Of a stretch of 64,000 nucleotides of DNA, positions 11,764 to 23,600 are shown in pieces (the stretch's first letter is position 1; each line of letters begins with the position of its first letter). Position numbers and translations under genes: made by a program. The stretch is from NCBI GenBank assembly GCA_037447655.1, contig JBBHKE010003067.1:62001-126000 (forward strand). Reading direction: 5' to 3'. The stretch comes from Zygnema cylindricum. Its lineage: Eukaryota > Streptophyta > Zygnematophyceae > Zygnematales > Zygnemataceae. The notes under the pieces are model-generated. The model was not told where the DNA came from. It saw only the letters and a list, made by a program, of their open reading frames with translations, and searched no databases.

Positions 11764-14700
11764 ATGGATCCCTCAGCCGCTGTACCACCTTTGACAGAAT
11801 CCTCATGGATTGGGAGTATCATATGGGCGGCCTTGATAGCAATTGCCATTGCCGCAGTCCTGCATCTGTTTTTGTTTTCTGAGAGTAAAGATGCGGAATC
11901 AAAGAATCCTTCAGCTACCAGCTTAAGTGACAGCAATACAAAACCTGTGACAAAAAAAAGTGTGACAGGATCGAAAGTTAAAGGTGGAATTGGTGACAAG
12001 GTAAAAATACATGGTCTTGTGATGACTGCTTGAAACGGCAAATTCACTGTAAGGGATGAAACTCTGTCGTAACATGTTTGATGGCTGATTTCAATGTCCC
12101 AAAATTTCCTTGTTCGGTTTTGTTTTAGGTAAAGCTGAAATAGAATCCCTATGTTATAGGGACAACAGTTAAAGACTTCTATTGTGATTTACTTTTATTG
12201 CTCTAGTTGCACCCTGCTTAACCGTGTAAAATGTCAGGATCTTCATGTACCTTTTTGACTCAATTTTGGTTAATCTTACAAATCTAGTTTTTAATCCCAA
12301 TTGTTCATATTCTTTGGTGACATGCGTGTGACTTTCTTTTGAGGATATTCTTCTATGTCAAGGACTGGAATAGATGCTGTAATTTCACTATCAAAGTTTT
12401 ACTCTCATTTCGATGGTAAAACGTACAATTCGTAGATTTTTTTGGGTAGTTTTAGGCACGGTTTATCCTAAAAGCGTATGATTTACCCTTAACATTAGGG
12501 CAATTTTTTCCAATGTAAATTATTCTAAGAGTTAAGAGAGGGAACCTAAAATGGAATTTTTAACATCCTTACTCTGAATTCCAGCTTGAGTAAAACATTT
12601 AATGTGGTTCTATTTTGGCCAGTATCATACTATATCAACATACCACTTTTCATTCGTTTTACCTGGGTTTAAAACTAGTGGAGATCATGCTGCTTACTAT
12701 CAAACAGTGGGTTTATCTGAAAATTTCCACAAACGCCGATTTACTATAGAGCACACAAGCTTATTTGCTCAAACTATGGACGCATTGAACACATTGTGAG
12801 CCCAGTGTTTACGAAAAATAGGCTAATTGTTTGCCGAAATTTCAGTCCCCTGACCTTAAGTGGTGTTGGTTTTCCCTTGGTGTAAAGATACGTTTGACTG
12901 TTTGTGAATGGGAGCTTCATTTTCGGATTCTTAGGTATTAAGTTTCCTCTTTTGAAATTTGGTCACAAAGGGAAAATATTCGATTACTTCTTCCTTGAGC
13001 AATTAAACAAAAATAGGTTTCTGCTGGCTTTAAACCGCATTAAACTGTCAGCAGCGTTATTATGTAAGTAGATTACCGACATGAACTCCATATCATTGTT
13101 GCGCACTTAAATGTCTTTATGCCGTTAACTTTTTTGAAGCAAACTTGGAGTCTTTGTTTCCATTTGTGTGTGATCCAGGTTAGCCATCATCGTGCTGTAC
13201 ATCATCATGCTCACCATCATTTGGACCTAAATACTTTGAAAGGCCATGGAGATGCAGTTTGTGGAGTTGCCTTCACCTCAGATGGTCGAGGTCTTGCAAC
13301 AGGTATAAATATTGCATAAATTTTTGTTGTTGTTTGTCCGCTCTATCAACCCATGCAACAGTCACAAGGCTAATTCTTTTGGTCACTTTCCAGTAGAATC
13401 AGGATTGCAACAAGGAAATGATAACGAAGTTGCGATCGCTATAACGTTCATTAAAACCTTAAATGGCCCTCAACATTTTTCCTTTTCTCACTTTAGTGGC
13501 CTTTCACTGTGTTTAAATAGATTAATTATTAGATCCCCCATCAGTTACTTCCAAATGTGTCATCAATGTTTTTTTTGAAAGGAAACGACTGTCAGAGCCT
13601 GCTGAGAAAGGTTGGAATTGCAATGTAAATTCCAAGTTAGCAACAATCATGTTAATAGGATGTTCGGTTGGGGACAACAGCATGTGCGGATCGGGTGGTG
13701 CGAGTATTCAAGCTTGAAGATGTGGCCTCCAAAAGTTTCAAGTCAGGGTTTCCTCCCAACATTTCCCATGTTTCTTGTACAATTAAGAGCATTCCTAACC
13801 TTTTCCTGATTTACATCTTCACAACAAAGAATTGGCCTGGATTCCTTTTGGAGTGTGTGTTTATACATGCATTTGACTGTTCGATCAAGAGTTCAACGAT
13901 ATTCGTCAAAGGTCCTGAAATTTTGATGCTTCATTCTATCAGATGTATACATGGATCAAACCTGGAGTGTATATTTAGGATTAGTTTCCATATTGGAGTC
14001 TGTGTCACATTTTAAGCTATTTGTCTGATGCTTCTGTGCCATATGATTCTTGTATGGTCATTTCCAGCATTGCATTCATTTGAAAATCACTTGACTGCTA
14101 TTTCTTTGTGCAATGAATAATTGAAGCTTATGTAACAGGTTGTGGTTGATAAAGCCACACATGGATGTCCATTTTAGATTGGCAAATTTCAAGCCCCTCC
14201 AATGTCCCATCCATGTTCCAACAATGTGTAGACACAAATTTCTCAAGAGCAATACCTTGTTCTTTATCATCACAAGCTTCAGTTGATAGTTTGAGGAAAA
14301 TCAATACAAAGTTTGGACCATTTCCAGTTTCTGCTGGATTAGAGCCAACCGAATGTCATTTTCGGAGCTACTATGTCCTGACAGATGTTTCCAATTTCTT
14401 CCACGTTCATGCTATTATCTGTTGAGTGGACTGGTTCAGAGATTTTACATTAGATCTTGGCTCTAGGGCCAATTTGGGAATGATTCCGTTACAGCAGTGA
14501 TATTTTGATAAATACGAATGTAAAAACGTGTCTCAATAATCGATAGCTTTATCTACACTATTCTTAATCAAAATTGTTCAAAATAGAACATGAAGTTGTT
14601 TGAAAAGTACGATGCTGACCTAACTGATCTCGTCTGGTGTCGCACAGGAACTTTAAGAATCTTACTCTGTAAACTGAGGTTGGTATGTTGGTGTGTTTCG

Positions 14701-17341
14701 CACAGATTTTTGCGAATTAATATGCCAACTGGAGTTTCTCCTACTGGAGTGGCTTTTGGAGATGGTGCCTCCCAACTTGCAGTTGTAACTGTGGATGCCC
14801 AAGGCGGAGGAGGCCTCTGCATGTTCGCTGCATCAGGTGGAAAGGCAGCTTCAGATGCAAGGGAGCAGGGAAAATTACCACCTCCAGAGATAAAATGGGA
14901 GAAGAAGGGGGCTCATGGAGGCAAGGGAATACTTACGCTAATGGGAGCGCCGAGCACTTATGGGTCAGCAGATGGGAGTGTAATTCTAGCTACCTGCTCT
15001 GAAGGTACGTGTGGATTATGAACAAGCTGTTTGGAATTTCTTGGAATTAATGCAGGAAAAAGGTTTCTATTGTTGGGTAATGGATGGACTAAAATGATAC
15101 GGGGCTTTGCAAAGAGTATTAATGCAACATGTCTCTAGGTGTGTCAGAAGGTGGACCAATGAAGGTATGCTGGAAAACTTGTGGATTTTTTTTTGAAGGG
15201 GATATGAAGATGGAGACTCTACCTTGATACTGGTTTGATAAGAGTTTGGTTGGATTGGATCTTTGGCCTTGTTATTGTTGCAAATTTTTTTTACAGTGTT
15301 TTGTACTTAGTTGACCACAGCATGCATGCGAAGGGTTAAATAAGACAACCTGATTTCATTACGTTGTTTGGTTTCCTGTGGTTCTTGAACACTAGTTCAT
15401 CTGCGCTTTAGACATAACTTCAGTATCAATTACATTTACAGTCTTTAATCCATATTCTAAAAGTTCATTTGGTGAGGGGAATTGCAGCCACGGATGCAAA
15501 GCTGTGGGCTGTGGGAGATGGAAAGTGTGTGGCCGCTGTGGACTCCAATCAGTTGAAAAACACAATGGCTACGCTTTCGCCAAATGGTCGTTTTCTGGCA
15601 ATTGCAGCTTTTACAGCAGATGTAAAGGTGCGCTGGAACTTGCAGGTGTAGGGTACAAAAATCTGTTGAAAGCCAGGATTGTTGGATAGGCTTATTTCAT
15701 ATTCCTCCAGAATGTTTATGAATCGCGTTTCGGCCTGCATTAACTTGATTCTGCTTGTAATGATGGCCCTTTGTTCCGTGAACTGTACTAATGTAGGAAG
15801 AACATCTGCTAGTTTTACGTTTTTTCCTCTTGTGGACCAGATTGCTGAAATGCTAGATTTTTTTTTTACTGGTCTCTGAAGGAGTTCTTTGGGGCATATT
15901 AGTATGTGATGCATGTATTTTGCTCGCTGCTGTCAAAGTTAAAGTTGTGCAATTTCTGAAGGTATGGATCTTGTGGTCTCAGATATGGGAAGTGGTTTAC
16001 GAGAAAAGTGGATCGGTTAAAGAGCTAGTGAAGGTGATGCAGCTCAAAGGCCATAAGGTATGCAACCTTTTCTTTGCCTTTTTTTTACAAGAATTAACCC
16101 TTTTTGTGACAAAAACGTGTCTTTTGTGTTTCCGCCTGCTTTATTAAATGGCAGTAGCATTCATTTAAGTTTTTTTTGAAGTTGTGTAGATTTGGTAAAA
16201 TACTTCATTTGCTGGCCTTCTACTTCCCTTCAATATTTGCTATGAATTCTGTTAGCAGTAAGCTGAAGTCTTAGAGCTTTGGATACTATGCCCGCCCCAA
16301 GTTTAGAACGGCTATTGTATTTTGGGGTTGAATGGATTACATCATTCTTATTTCAGGAGATGGTGTTTGAAAGTTTTAGGAAAAGTTGTAATTTTACCAC
16401 CTTATCTTTTACACAAGAGTGTTGATATTTGCCGCCTGAAGCCTAATCAGGCCTGATCTTTATAACAAATGTAGTGTTGCATAATAATCTGGAAGGCTTG
16501 AAGAAACGATTAAACACATTTTTAATGGAATTCTGGATTCTTTGGAGGTTCACTGGTTTGATTGTGATCTGATTGGAAAGATTGATGGGGGCAGAGTGCA
16601 GTAACATGGTTGAGCTTCATGTGGGACAGTCAAAGGATAATTACGGCGTCTAAGGAAGGGACGATCAAAATCTGGAATATCAATGGTGAGATAGTCAAAA
16701 CTCAAACACATCATGGCTTTCTACGGTCGAAAATGTCCTCTACCTTAGTTAAGATGTACCTCTTTTCTCTTCCACCCAGCAGGTTCAAATGTTTGTTTTA
16801 GAACTTACCATTTTTCTAGTTCAAACTTGATCTTGGGAACCTAACAAGGGACTCTCCTTCTTATTCTTCCGTTTACAATCATCTGCAGTGAGGTATCACT
16901 TAGACGAGGATCCCAAATGCCTTCATACTTTTCAAATACCAGAGCTCCCAGGAACTGTGGGTGCTAAAAAGGTTAAAGGACCTCCTCATTATGATCAAAT
17001 TGCAATATCGCCTAATAACAGTATTCTGGCGGCCACATGGGGCCATTCTCTCCAATGGCTCAGCGCTGAAACTGGAGAGGTTTTAGACACCGCAGAAAAT
17101 GCTCATGAAGGTGAGGACTGGACTCTTTCTGGTCAGGTCTCTTTCGGGGTTTGCTTTGTCATGTTATTTTGAAAGCTGGCGATTCTCTCTGCGGATGTCG
17201 GTAAGGGGAATGCGATCCGTTTCAGGAACTCTAGCACGAGTCTTGTTGTATTCACTCTTCTTTTCGCTCTTTTGTAGATATGAGGCCTTTGTTTGCATGA
17301 GAACCCTCTCTGTCGAGAGAACTGCATGCTGCTTTCTCTCC

Positions 17342-17396
<55 letters not shown>

Positions 17397-18529
17397 GTGT
17401 AATTTTCTCCGAGCCCAGGCAACATAGTCTGGTGATGTTCTGGTGTGGTCTTTGAATGGAGCATCTATGATTGGTCGGAGGAATCCTAGCCACAGTTGCA
17501 CGTGTGCCAGGCCTGCTTGCAAATGGCACTGTGGTTAGCTCGGGGTGATTTGAGAGGGAGGAGGAGGGGAGGGTCAGGAGGAGGGGGGGGGGGGGGGGCA
17601 GGGGGAGGGGAGGAAGGGAGGAGGGAAGGTGGGGGTAATGGGGGTTTAGGGAGCGAGGGGGCAGAGAGTGAGAGGGGGAGAGGGGTGGAGGAGGAAGAGG
17701 GAGAGAGAAGTGGGAGGAGGGGGGCAGAGGGAGGGTGAGGGTTAGAGGGTGATGGGAGGGGTTTACCGGGCATGTCAAGCCTGATGTTTTGACCTCTGGA
17801 CTTGGTTTGTAGGCACGATTACGTCCATGATTTGGGCACCGAAGCCTTTAAATACAGGTGAGATTTACCTTATGCAGTGTTGTATATTGTAGGTGGTTGG
17901 TATTGCCAGTGAACTTGGAAGTCTTTTATAAATAAAAACTTAAAGAAGCGGAAGTTAATAGGGCGCACGGTGTGTCTTTGGCAACCAAGTAGGAAAGAAA
18001 TGTTGGATATTAGCGATTTCCAACTTTTATTCATTACTAGTGAAACTGTTGATTATAAAATCTTTTGCGAGCATACACAAAACAACAGATTCATTAACAA
18101 AAAGCCTTCCAACGACAGCTTTTGGTTGTACCGTAATACTGTTATTTTTGTCCTGGGCCATTTGGTTCAAAATTGTTATATTAAAGCTGTTGAACCATAT
18201 TGCTAGGTATGATTTTTGCATAACTTAACTGTATGGAAAAGATATAGTATACAACTATTTTAGTAAATTGTGAAGTCGATGCATGTTCTTTCTTGCACGG
18301 TACTTTACAATAATGAATTTTCAAAAATCAAAGCGTTTTTGAAGATTGTCCATGGTACTCTTGAACATTCTTGGCTCCGTCATTTCAAAGGGATGCTCTT
18401 ACTTTGGTTTTCTTTATTTTTGGCCTCTTGGTTGCAGTCCACGGGCCCAAAATGATTCTTGCCACAGGTAGTATCGATAAGAAGGTGAAATTATGGCTCC
18501 CCCCTGAGAACTCATCGCGGTCGAGTTGA
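11764..18529 (+). CDS. TBL2: TBL2-like WD40 protein with N-terminal membrane anchor
   Basis: Ten exons by splice consensus and homology: 11764-12000, 13179-13302, 13681-13741, 14706-15004, 15488-15627, 15983-16057, 16595-16685, 16889-17110, 17813-17857, 18438-18529 (stop TGA). All junction phases agree. Exon 1 begins MDPSAAVPPL and contains one hydrophobic segment (IGSIIWAALIAIAIAAVLHL), a probable ER signal anchor as in animal TBL2. A His-rich linker follows, then WD40 repeats (LKGHGDAVCGVAFTSDGR, ADRVVRVFKLED, SPNGRFLAIAAFT, EGTIKIWNI, SIDKKVKLWLP). The stretch around NQLKNTMATLSPNGR closely follows TBL2. Animal TBL2 is an ER protein reported to associate with PERK and ribosomal subunits; that role here is inference. 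The protein stops right after the last blade, without the C-terminal helical tail of animal TBL2. The start ATG 11764 is preferred to an upstream in-frame ATG at 11722 because it begins at the conserved-looking N-terminus before the anchor. Confidence 0.9.
17345..17395. repeat. (CT)n microsatellite in TBL2 intron 8
   Basis: About 25 uninterrupted CT dinucleotides lie inside the intron between 17110 and 17813. On the other strand they create an artificial Arg-Glu repeat frame. Confidence 0.95.
17530..17760 (+). repeat. G-rich polypurine tract in TBL2 intron 8
   Basis: This is an almost pure A/G tract of about 230 bases on the coding strand. It includes an unbroken run of G around 17583-17599 and many GGG/GGGG runs. 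It could form G-quadruplexes or R-loops when transcribed. It is not coding. Confidence 0.9.
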
Positions 18530-19904
18530 CGCGGTTAGTTGATTTTGTGTTTTGCCATTTGCTGCCGTTGAGCCGCCATGGCTGGCTGGCAGCGGGACGG
18601 CCTGGAAGGCTCAAGGCACCGCTTGTGCACGCCAATGCAAGGGTCAAAACAAAATGTTAATGTTGTGCCCACTTCCGTTCATCTTGTTTTTAACATTGTT
18701 CCTTACCTTTTGCTTGTCTCACTGAAATTTTGACGTTATTGCATCTTGATAGAACTGCAGTATGGCCTCGTACTGCATGTTGTTGTATATATATTGCACT
18801 GGTGAGAAATGTCCTTGGCCTGCCCGTTATTATGCCCCTGCATACAAAATATGGGTTTGTTGAGGTATTTTACTTAACTGTTGGAAGTATGTTTTCATTA
18901 TGGTAATGCTGTTGATGTCTGACATGAACTACATAGGCTGACGTTCTCGCCAAATGTCTTCTGATAACGGTACGGTTTGTTGCATGCCCAACGAATCCGA
19001 GAAGAATTATACCACTGGTGAGGGCCTAGATGTCATCCGTGTCTTTTTACTTTCAATATTATTTTGAAGAGGTTTTGTTTCCTAGGTTGAAGCATTCGTG
19101 CAAGAAATCCATCCAATTCAATTTCTACTGCCACGTCTACTGCCATTGCTTACTTTCATTGTCATCTACTCTTTCACTCAGTAAATCTCATACGATAGAT
19201 GTTTTATGTTGATATCATCCAAATTTTGAAAATCTAGCCAAAAGGGTGTCCATTGAGCTTTTTGAGGTGGCTTCTCATTGATTGAAAGAGTGTAACTGCA
19301 ATTTCACCGTTAACCCTATGCAACCGTTATTTCAAAGATGAAGGAATACATTGTAAAGTCGAATAATCAGTGGTCAAACACCTATGGTCGATGACAGATA
19401 GGACTGGTTTGATGATTTATTGGTCCATGTTCTTGGAAGGTACATCATACTACCAGTGCCTAACAGTCTTATGGATGTCACTGATTCACTACCCTGTACG
19501 CTTCAAAAGATAATAGCATCATAATAATGTCCCTAATGTGCCACATGGGCACATCAACAACGGTTTCAGGTACGGCCTACCAATAAGGGAGGAGGTCGTC
19601 CATCAGCCTAGCAAAAATGAAGACACGCTGATTTAGTCAAATATCGGTACCTTTTATCATTTCTTCGTCACTCTTGTCCCCTCAACTCTCTTCCTCCTTT
19701 ACTTCATCACTCCTCTACCTCTCTCTCCCATTTCATCACTTCCTCGGAAAGCATGTTGTACCGTTTTCTTGAAGTTTTACTGTAAGGAATGATTGTTAGG
19801 AATTCTATTTCACAAGCGATAGAGCCGAGGCTCGACAAGAGCTCTTGCTTCCAAAATGACAAAGCCAATATAATAGGGCTTTGTGATTTCTCTCTTTTTG
19901 GGGA
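18530..19904. other. TBL2 3' flank and spacer
   Basis: Downstream of the TBL2 stop I see no gene. It is AT-rich with a few pyrimidine tracts (for example 19676-19740). No mobile element ends are recognised. Confidence 0.4.
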
Positions 19905-20965
19905 GTAAATTTTTTTAAGGTTATTTATAAATTTTTAATTCTTTCGAGGGTATAGGGTTTTTAAGGTTTTTACGATGTTTAAGGCTTTCAGAGTTCTTAG
20001 GGTTGCAGGGCTTTTCAAGTTTCTAGAGTTTTTAGATTTTGTTTTTGAAATATTTAGGGTTGCTAATGATTTTGCGGTTTTTAAAGTTTTATATATTTTG
20101 GGATAGTTATTGTTTTGGGGGTTCCAATTCAGAGTCTTAAGGTTTCTTAAGGTTTTAAAGATTTTTGGAGTTTTTAAGGTTTTCAGAGGTTCTAATGATT
20201 TTCGGGATTATCAACTTTTCAGGGTTGATAAAGTTTCAGGTTATTTAGGTTTGAGGAATTTTAGGATTATTATGATTATTTGGGTTTTGTAGGGTCTTAA
20301 TGCATAAGGCTTTTTGGAATTTTAGGCTTTTATTATTTAAAGGATATTTAAAGTTTTTAAGATTTTTAAGATTTTCAACTTCGTATGGTTTTTAGAGTTT
20401 TCAAAGTTGTTCAGTTTTCCAATGTTTTAGGTTTTCTAGGGTTAATTGAGATTTTCGATTGTTTCGGGTTTTAAGAGCTTCTAGGATATTTACCGCTTTC
20501 GATATGAATTTTAAGGGTCTTTTATGTTACAAGGTTTTTAGGGTTTTGAAGATTTCAAGGTTTTGACAAGTTTTTGGGATTTTGGGGTTGTTAAGGATTT
20601 TGCGGTTTTTAAGGTTTAAGGTATTTTGGGATTGTTAGTGTTTTTGGGGTTTCAAGGGTTTTTAGTGTCTCTAGGGTTCTTTAAGGATTATAGAGATTTT
20701 AGGGATTTTCGAGCTTATAGAGTTTTTAGGGTTTGCAAAGGTATTAAGGTTTTTCCAGTTTTTAGGGTTTTTAAGGTTTTCACATTTTAAGGGTATTCCA
20801 GCGCTTTGGAGTCTTTAATTTTTCTAAGTGTTTTCATGGTTTTAGCAATTTTGAGGGCTTTGGAGTTTTGCGGCTTCCTATAGTTTGAGTTTTTTTTTTT
20901 TTTTAGGTTTGTAGTTTTTCCGGTTTTTGGTTTTGGGGTTTTTAGGGTTTGTCCTCGGGATTGGA
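19905..20965. repeat. Degenerate telomere-like TTTAGGG/TTTTAAGG tract
   Basis: About 1 kb on the plus strand is dominated by T/G words such as TTTTTAGGGTTTTTAAGG with no fixed period. Exact TTTAGGG (the plant telomere unit) recurs but is scattered. It reads as a heavily mutated interstitial telomere-like or derived satellite block. It is non-coding. Confidence 0.7.
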
Positions 20966-21009
20966 TGAGATTGGGTTCTGGAGGGGACATCTTGACGCAG
21001 GGAAATTTT

Positions 21010-21744
<735 letters not shown>

Positions 21745-21879
21745 TGTTCCCATCTCTCTATTTGTTTTTTATTGTGTTTTTTCAGTGTTGGCCATTCCAC
21801 CCCTTTTGTACCCTTAGACTCAGATGTGTTACCATCGTGCTTTTTAATTTATCTTGCTTCATCGAATATATGTGTATAC

Positions 21880-22013
<134 letters not shown>

Positions 22014-22016
22014 AAT

Positions 22017-22435
22017 ATGAGACGCACACAAAAGCCCCCCTCTGAAGCGATAGTCGCAACGGCATCGCGAATAGTGTCGTGCGCCTGGATCAAATCTCCC
22101 CCATGGGAGCAACGAAGCAAGTGGACACCATCGGGCACTAAGACGCGACCACAGGCACTAACAAGAGAGCCAAGTAAAGGAGGATGGGGGAGGCCAAGGC
22201 GAAACTAGAGGGCGGTGGTGAACTGAGCCGGTGAGAATCGGAGAGTGGACAAAATTGGTGTAGCCAAAAGCCAAGACCCAGAACCAGGTCCACCACAAGA
22301 GAGAAGACGGGCACGCGAAGAATCAGAGGGAAGCGCCTTGAGAAGGTCGGATTCAATGGCGGCGACAACGCGATGAAGTCGATTCCTGGACACGCTCAAC
22401 ATATTTTGTAACAAGGGTGGAGAAAATTGGCACAT
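22017..22435 (-). pseudogene. Non-LTR retrotransposon (LINE) 3' coding fragment
   Basis: One minus-strand frame, broken by a single in-frame TAG near 22205, reads in order: a Leu-rich start, CGGPGSGSWLLATP, RLGLPHP, then GVHLLRCSHGGDLIQAHDTI and RDAVATIASEGGF. This order (SGAWL-type box, FRLGLP box, Cys/His HxLxC, HDxIRD, GF) is the region found downstream of reverse transcriptase in many LINE-type polyproteins. The fragment ends abruptly at the (AT)n tract, and no RT catalytic domain is present. The family assignment rests on motif order only. Confidence 0.6.
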
Positions 22436-22436
22436 C

Positions 22437-22705
22437 CATTAGGGCATGGGGAGGAAGAGAACGTGACGGGTAAAGCGCGATGGTAAACCATATGAGTCTA
22501 TGGGAACAAAAAGAAGTAGCACGGCAAAAACTGAAAAACTACATGTTGGGGGAAGAAACAAAAACAATAAGCAAGGCAAAAGCAACGAAAACATGAAAAG
22601 ATGGCTAGTAGACGGAAAACACCCAAAGAAGCAAAAAACAACAAATAAAACATCAAAGGAAAGAGCGAACACTTATCAACAAAATCCCAAAATAACTGTG
22701 TGTGT
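22437..22705. other. Spacer with no recognised feature
   Basis: AT-rich sequence between the LINE fragment and the satellite array. I see nothing in it. Confidence 0.4.
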
Positions 22706-23600
22706 CCTTCACCTTAACCTTAAGAAACCCTTTTTAACCTTAAGACCCTCTTACTTAACTTTAATAAATCTTTTTTAATCTTACGAACCCCTTTCTTAAC
22801 CTTAAGAAAACCTCCATAACCTTAAGAAACCCTCCTTAACTTTAAGAAACCTTACTTAACCTTAAAAACCCTACTTAACCTTAAGAAACCTTAACCTTAA
22901 AAAACCCTACTTTACTTTAAGTTACCCTACTTAACTTTAAGAAACTTTACTTAACCTTAACAAAACCACCTTGCTTAACGTTAAAAATCTTTTCTTCACC
23001 TTAAAAAACCTTATGTGACCTTAAAAACCCTTTCTTAACCTTAAGAAACACTCATTAACCTTAAGAAACCCTTCTAAACCTTAAGAAAGCCTATTTAACC
23101 TTAAGAAACCTTACTTAACCTTAAGAAACCATGCTTAACCTTTAGAAACCCCGCTTAACCTTAAGTTACCATACTTAAACTTAAGAATCCCCATTTAATC
23201 ATAAGAACCCTACTTTATATTAAGAAACCTTAGTTAACCTTAAAAAACCCTACTTAACTTTAAGAAACACTACTTAACCTTACTTAACTTTTGCTTATCT
23301 TAATAAACCTTCTTAACCTTAAAAAACCCTACCTAACCTTAAAAAACTCTACTGCACCTTAAGAAACCCTACTTAACGTTGAGACACCCTACTTAACATT
23401 AATATTCTGTACCTAACATTAAAAAAATCATACTTAAGAAATTCCGCTCAACCTTAAAAATCACTACTTACCTTAAGAAACCCTACTAAACCTTACTAAA
23501 CCTTCTTAACCTTAAAAAACTCAATTTAACTTTAAGAGAAGTGTGTTTAAAAACCCTACGTCACCTTGTGAATTCCTACTTGAACCTTAATTTATCTACG
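22706..23600. repeat. 20-bp satellite array 1
   Basis: Tandem degenerate copies of a 20-bp unit close to TTAAGAAACCCTACTTAACC. The period is clearest around 23040-23160, where the unit recurs every 20 bases. The unit contains CCCTA, recalling the complementary strand of the telomere repeat. It ends with a distinctive variant block (CATACTTAAGAAATTCCGCT) that is also present at the end of array 2. Confidence 0.9.

Noticed and set aside
17133-17778. Arg-Glu repeat and Gly- or Pro-rich open frames
   Set aside because: Artefacts of the (CT)n and polypurine tracts within TBL2 intron 8.
19030-20292. Short plus-strand frames downstream of TBL2
   Set aside because: Low-complexity or telomere-like sequence; no homology seen.
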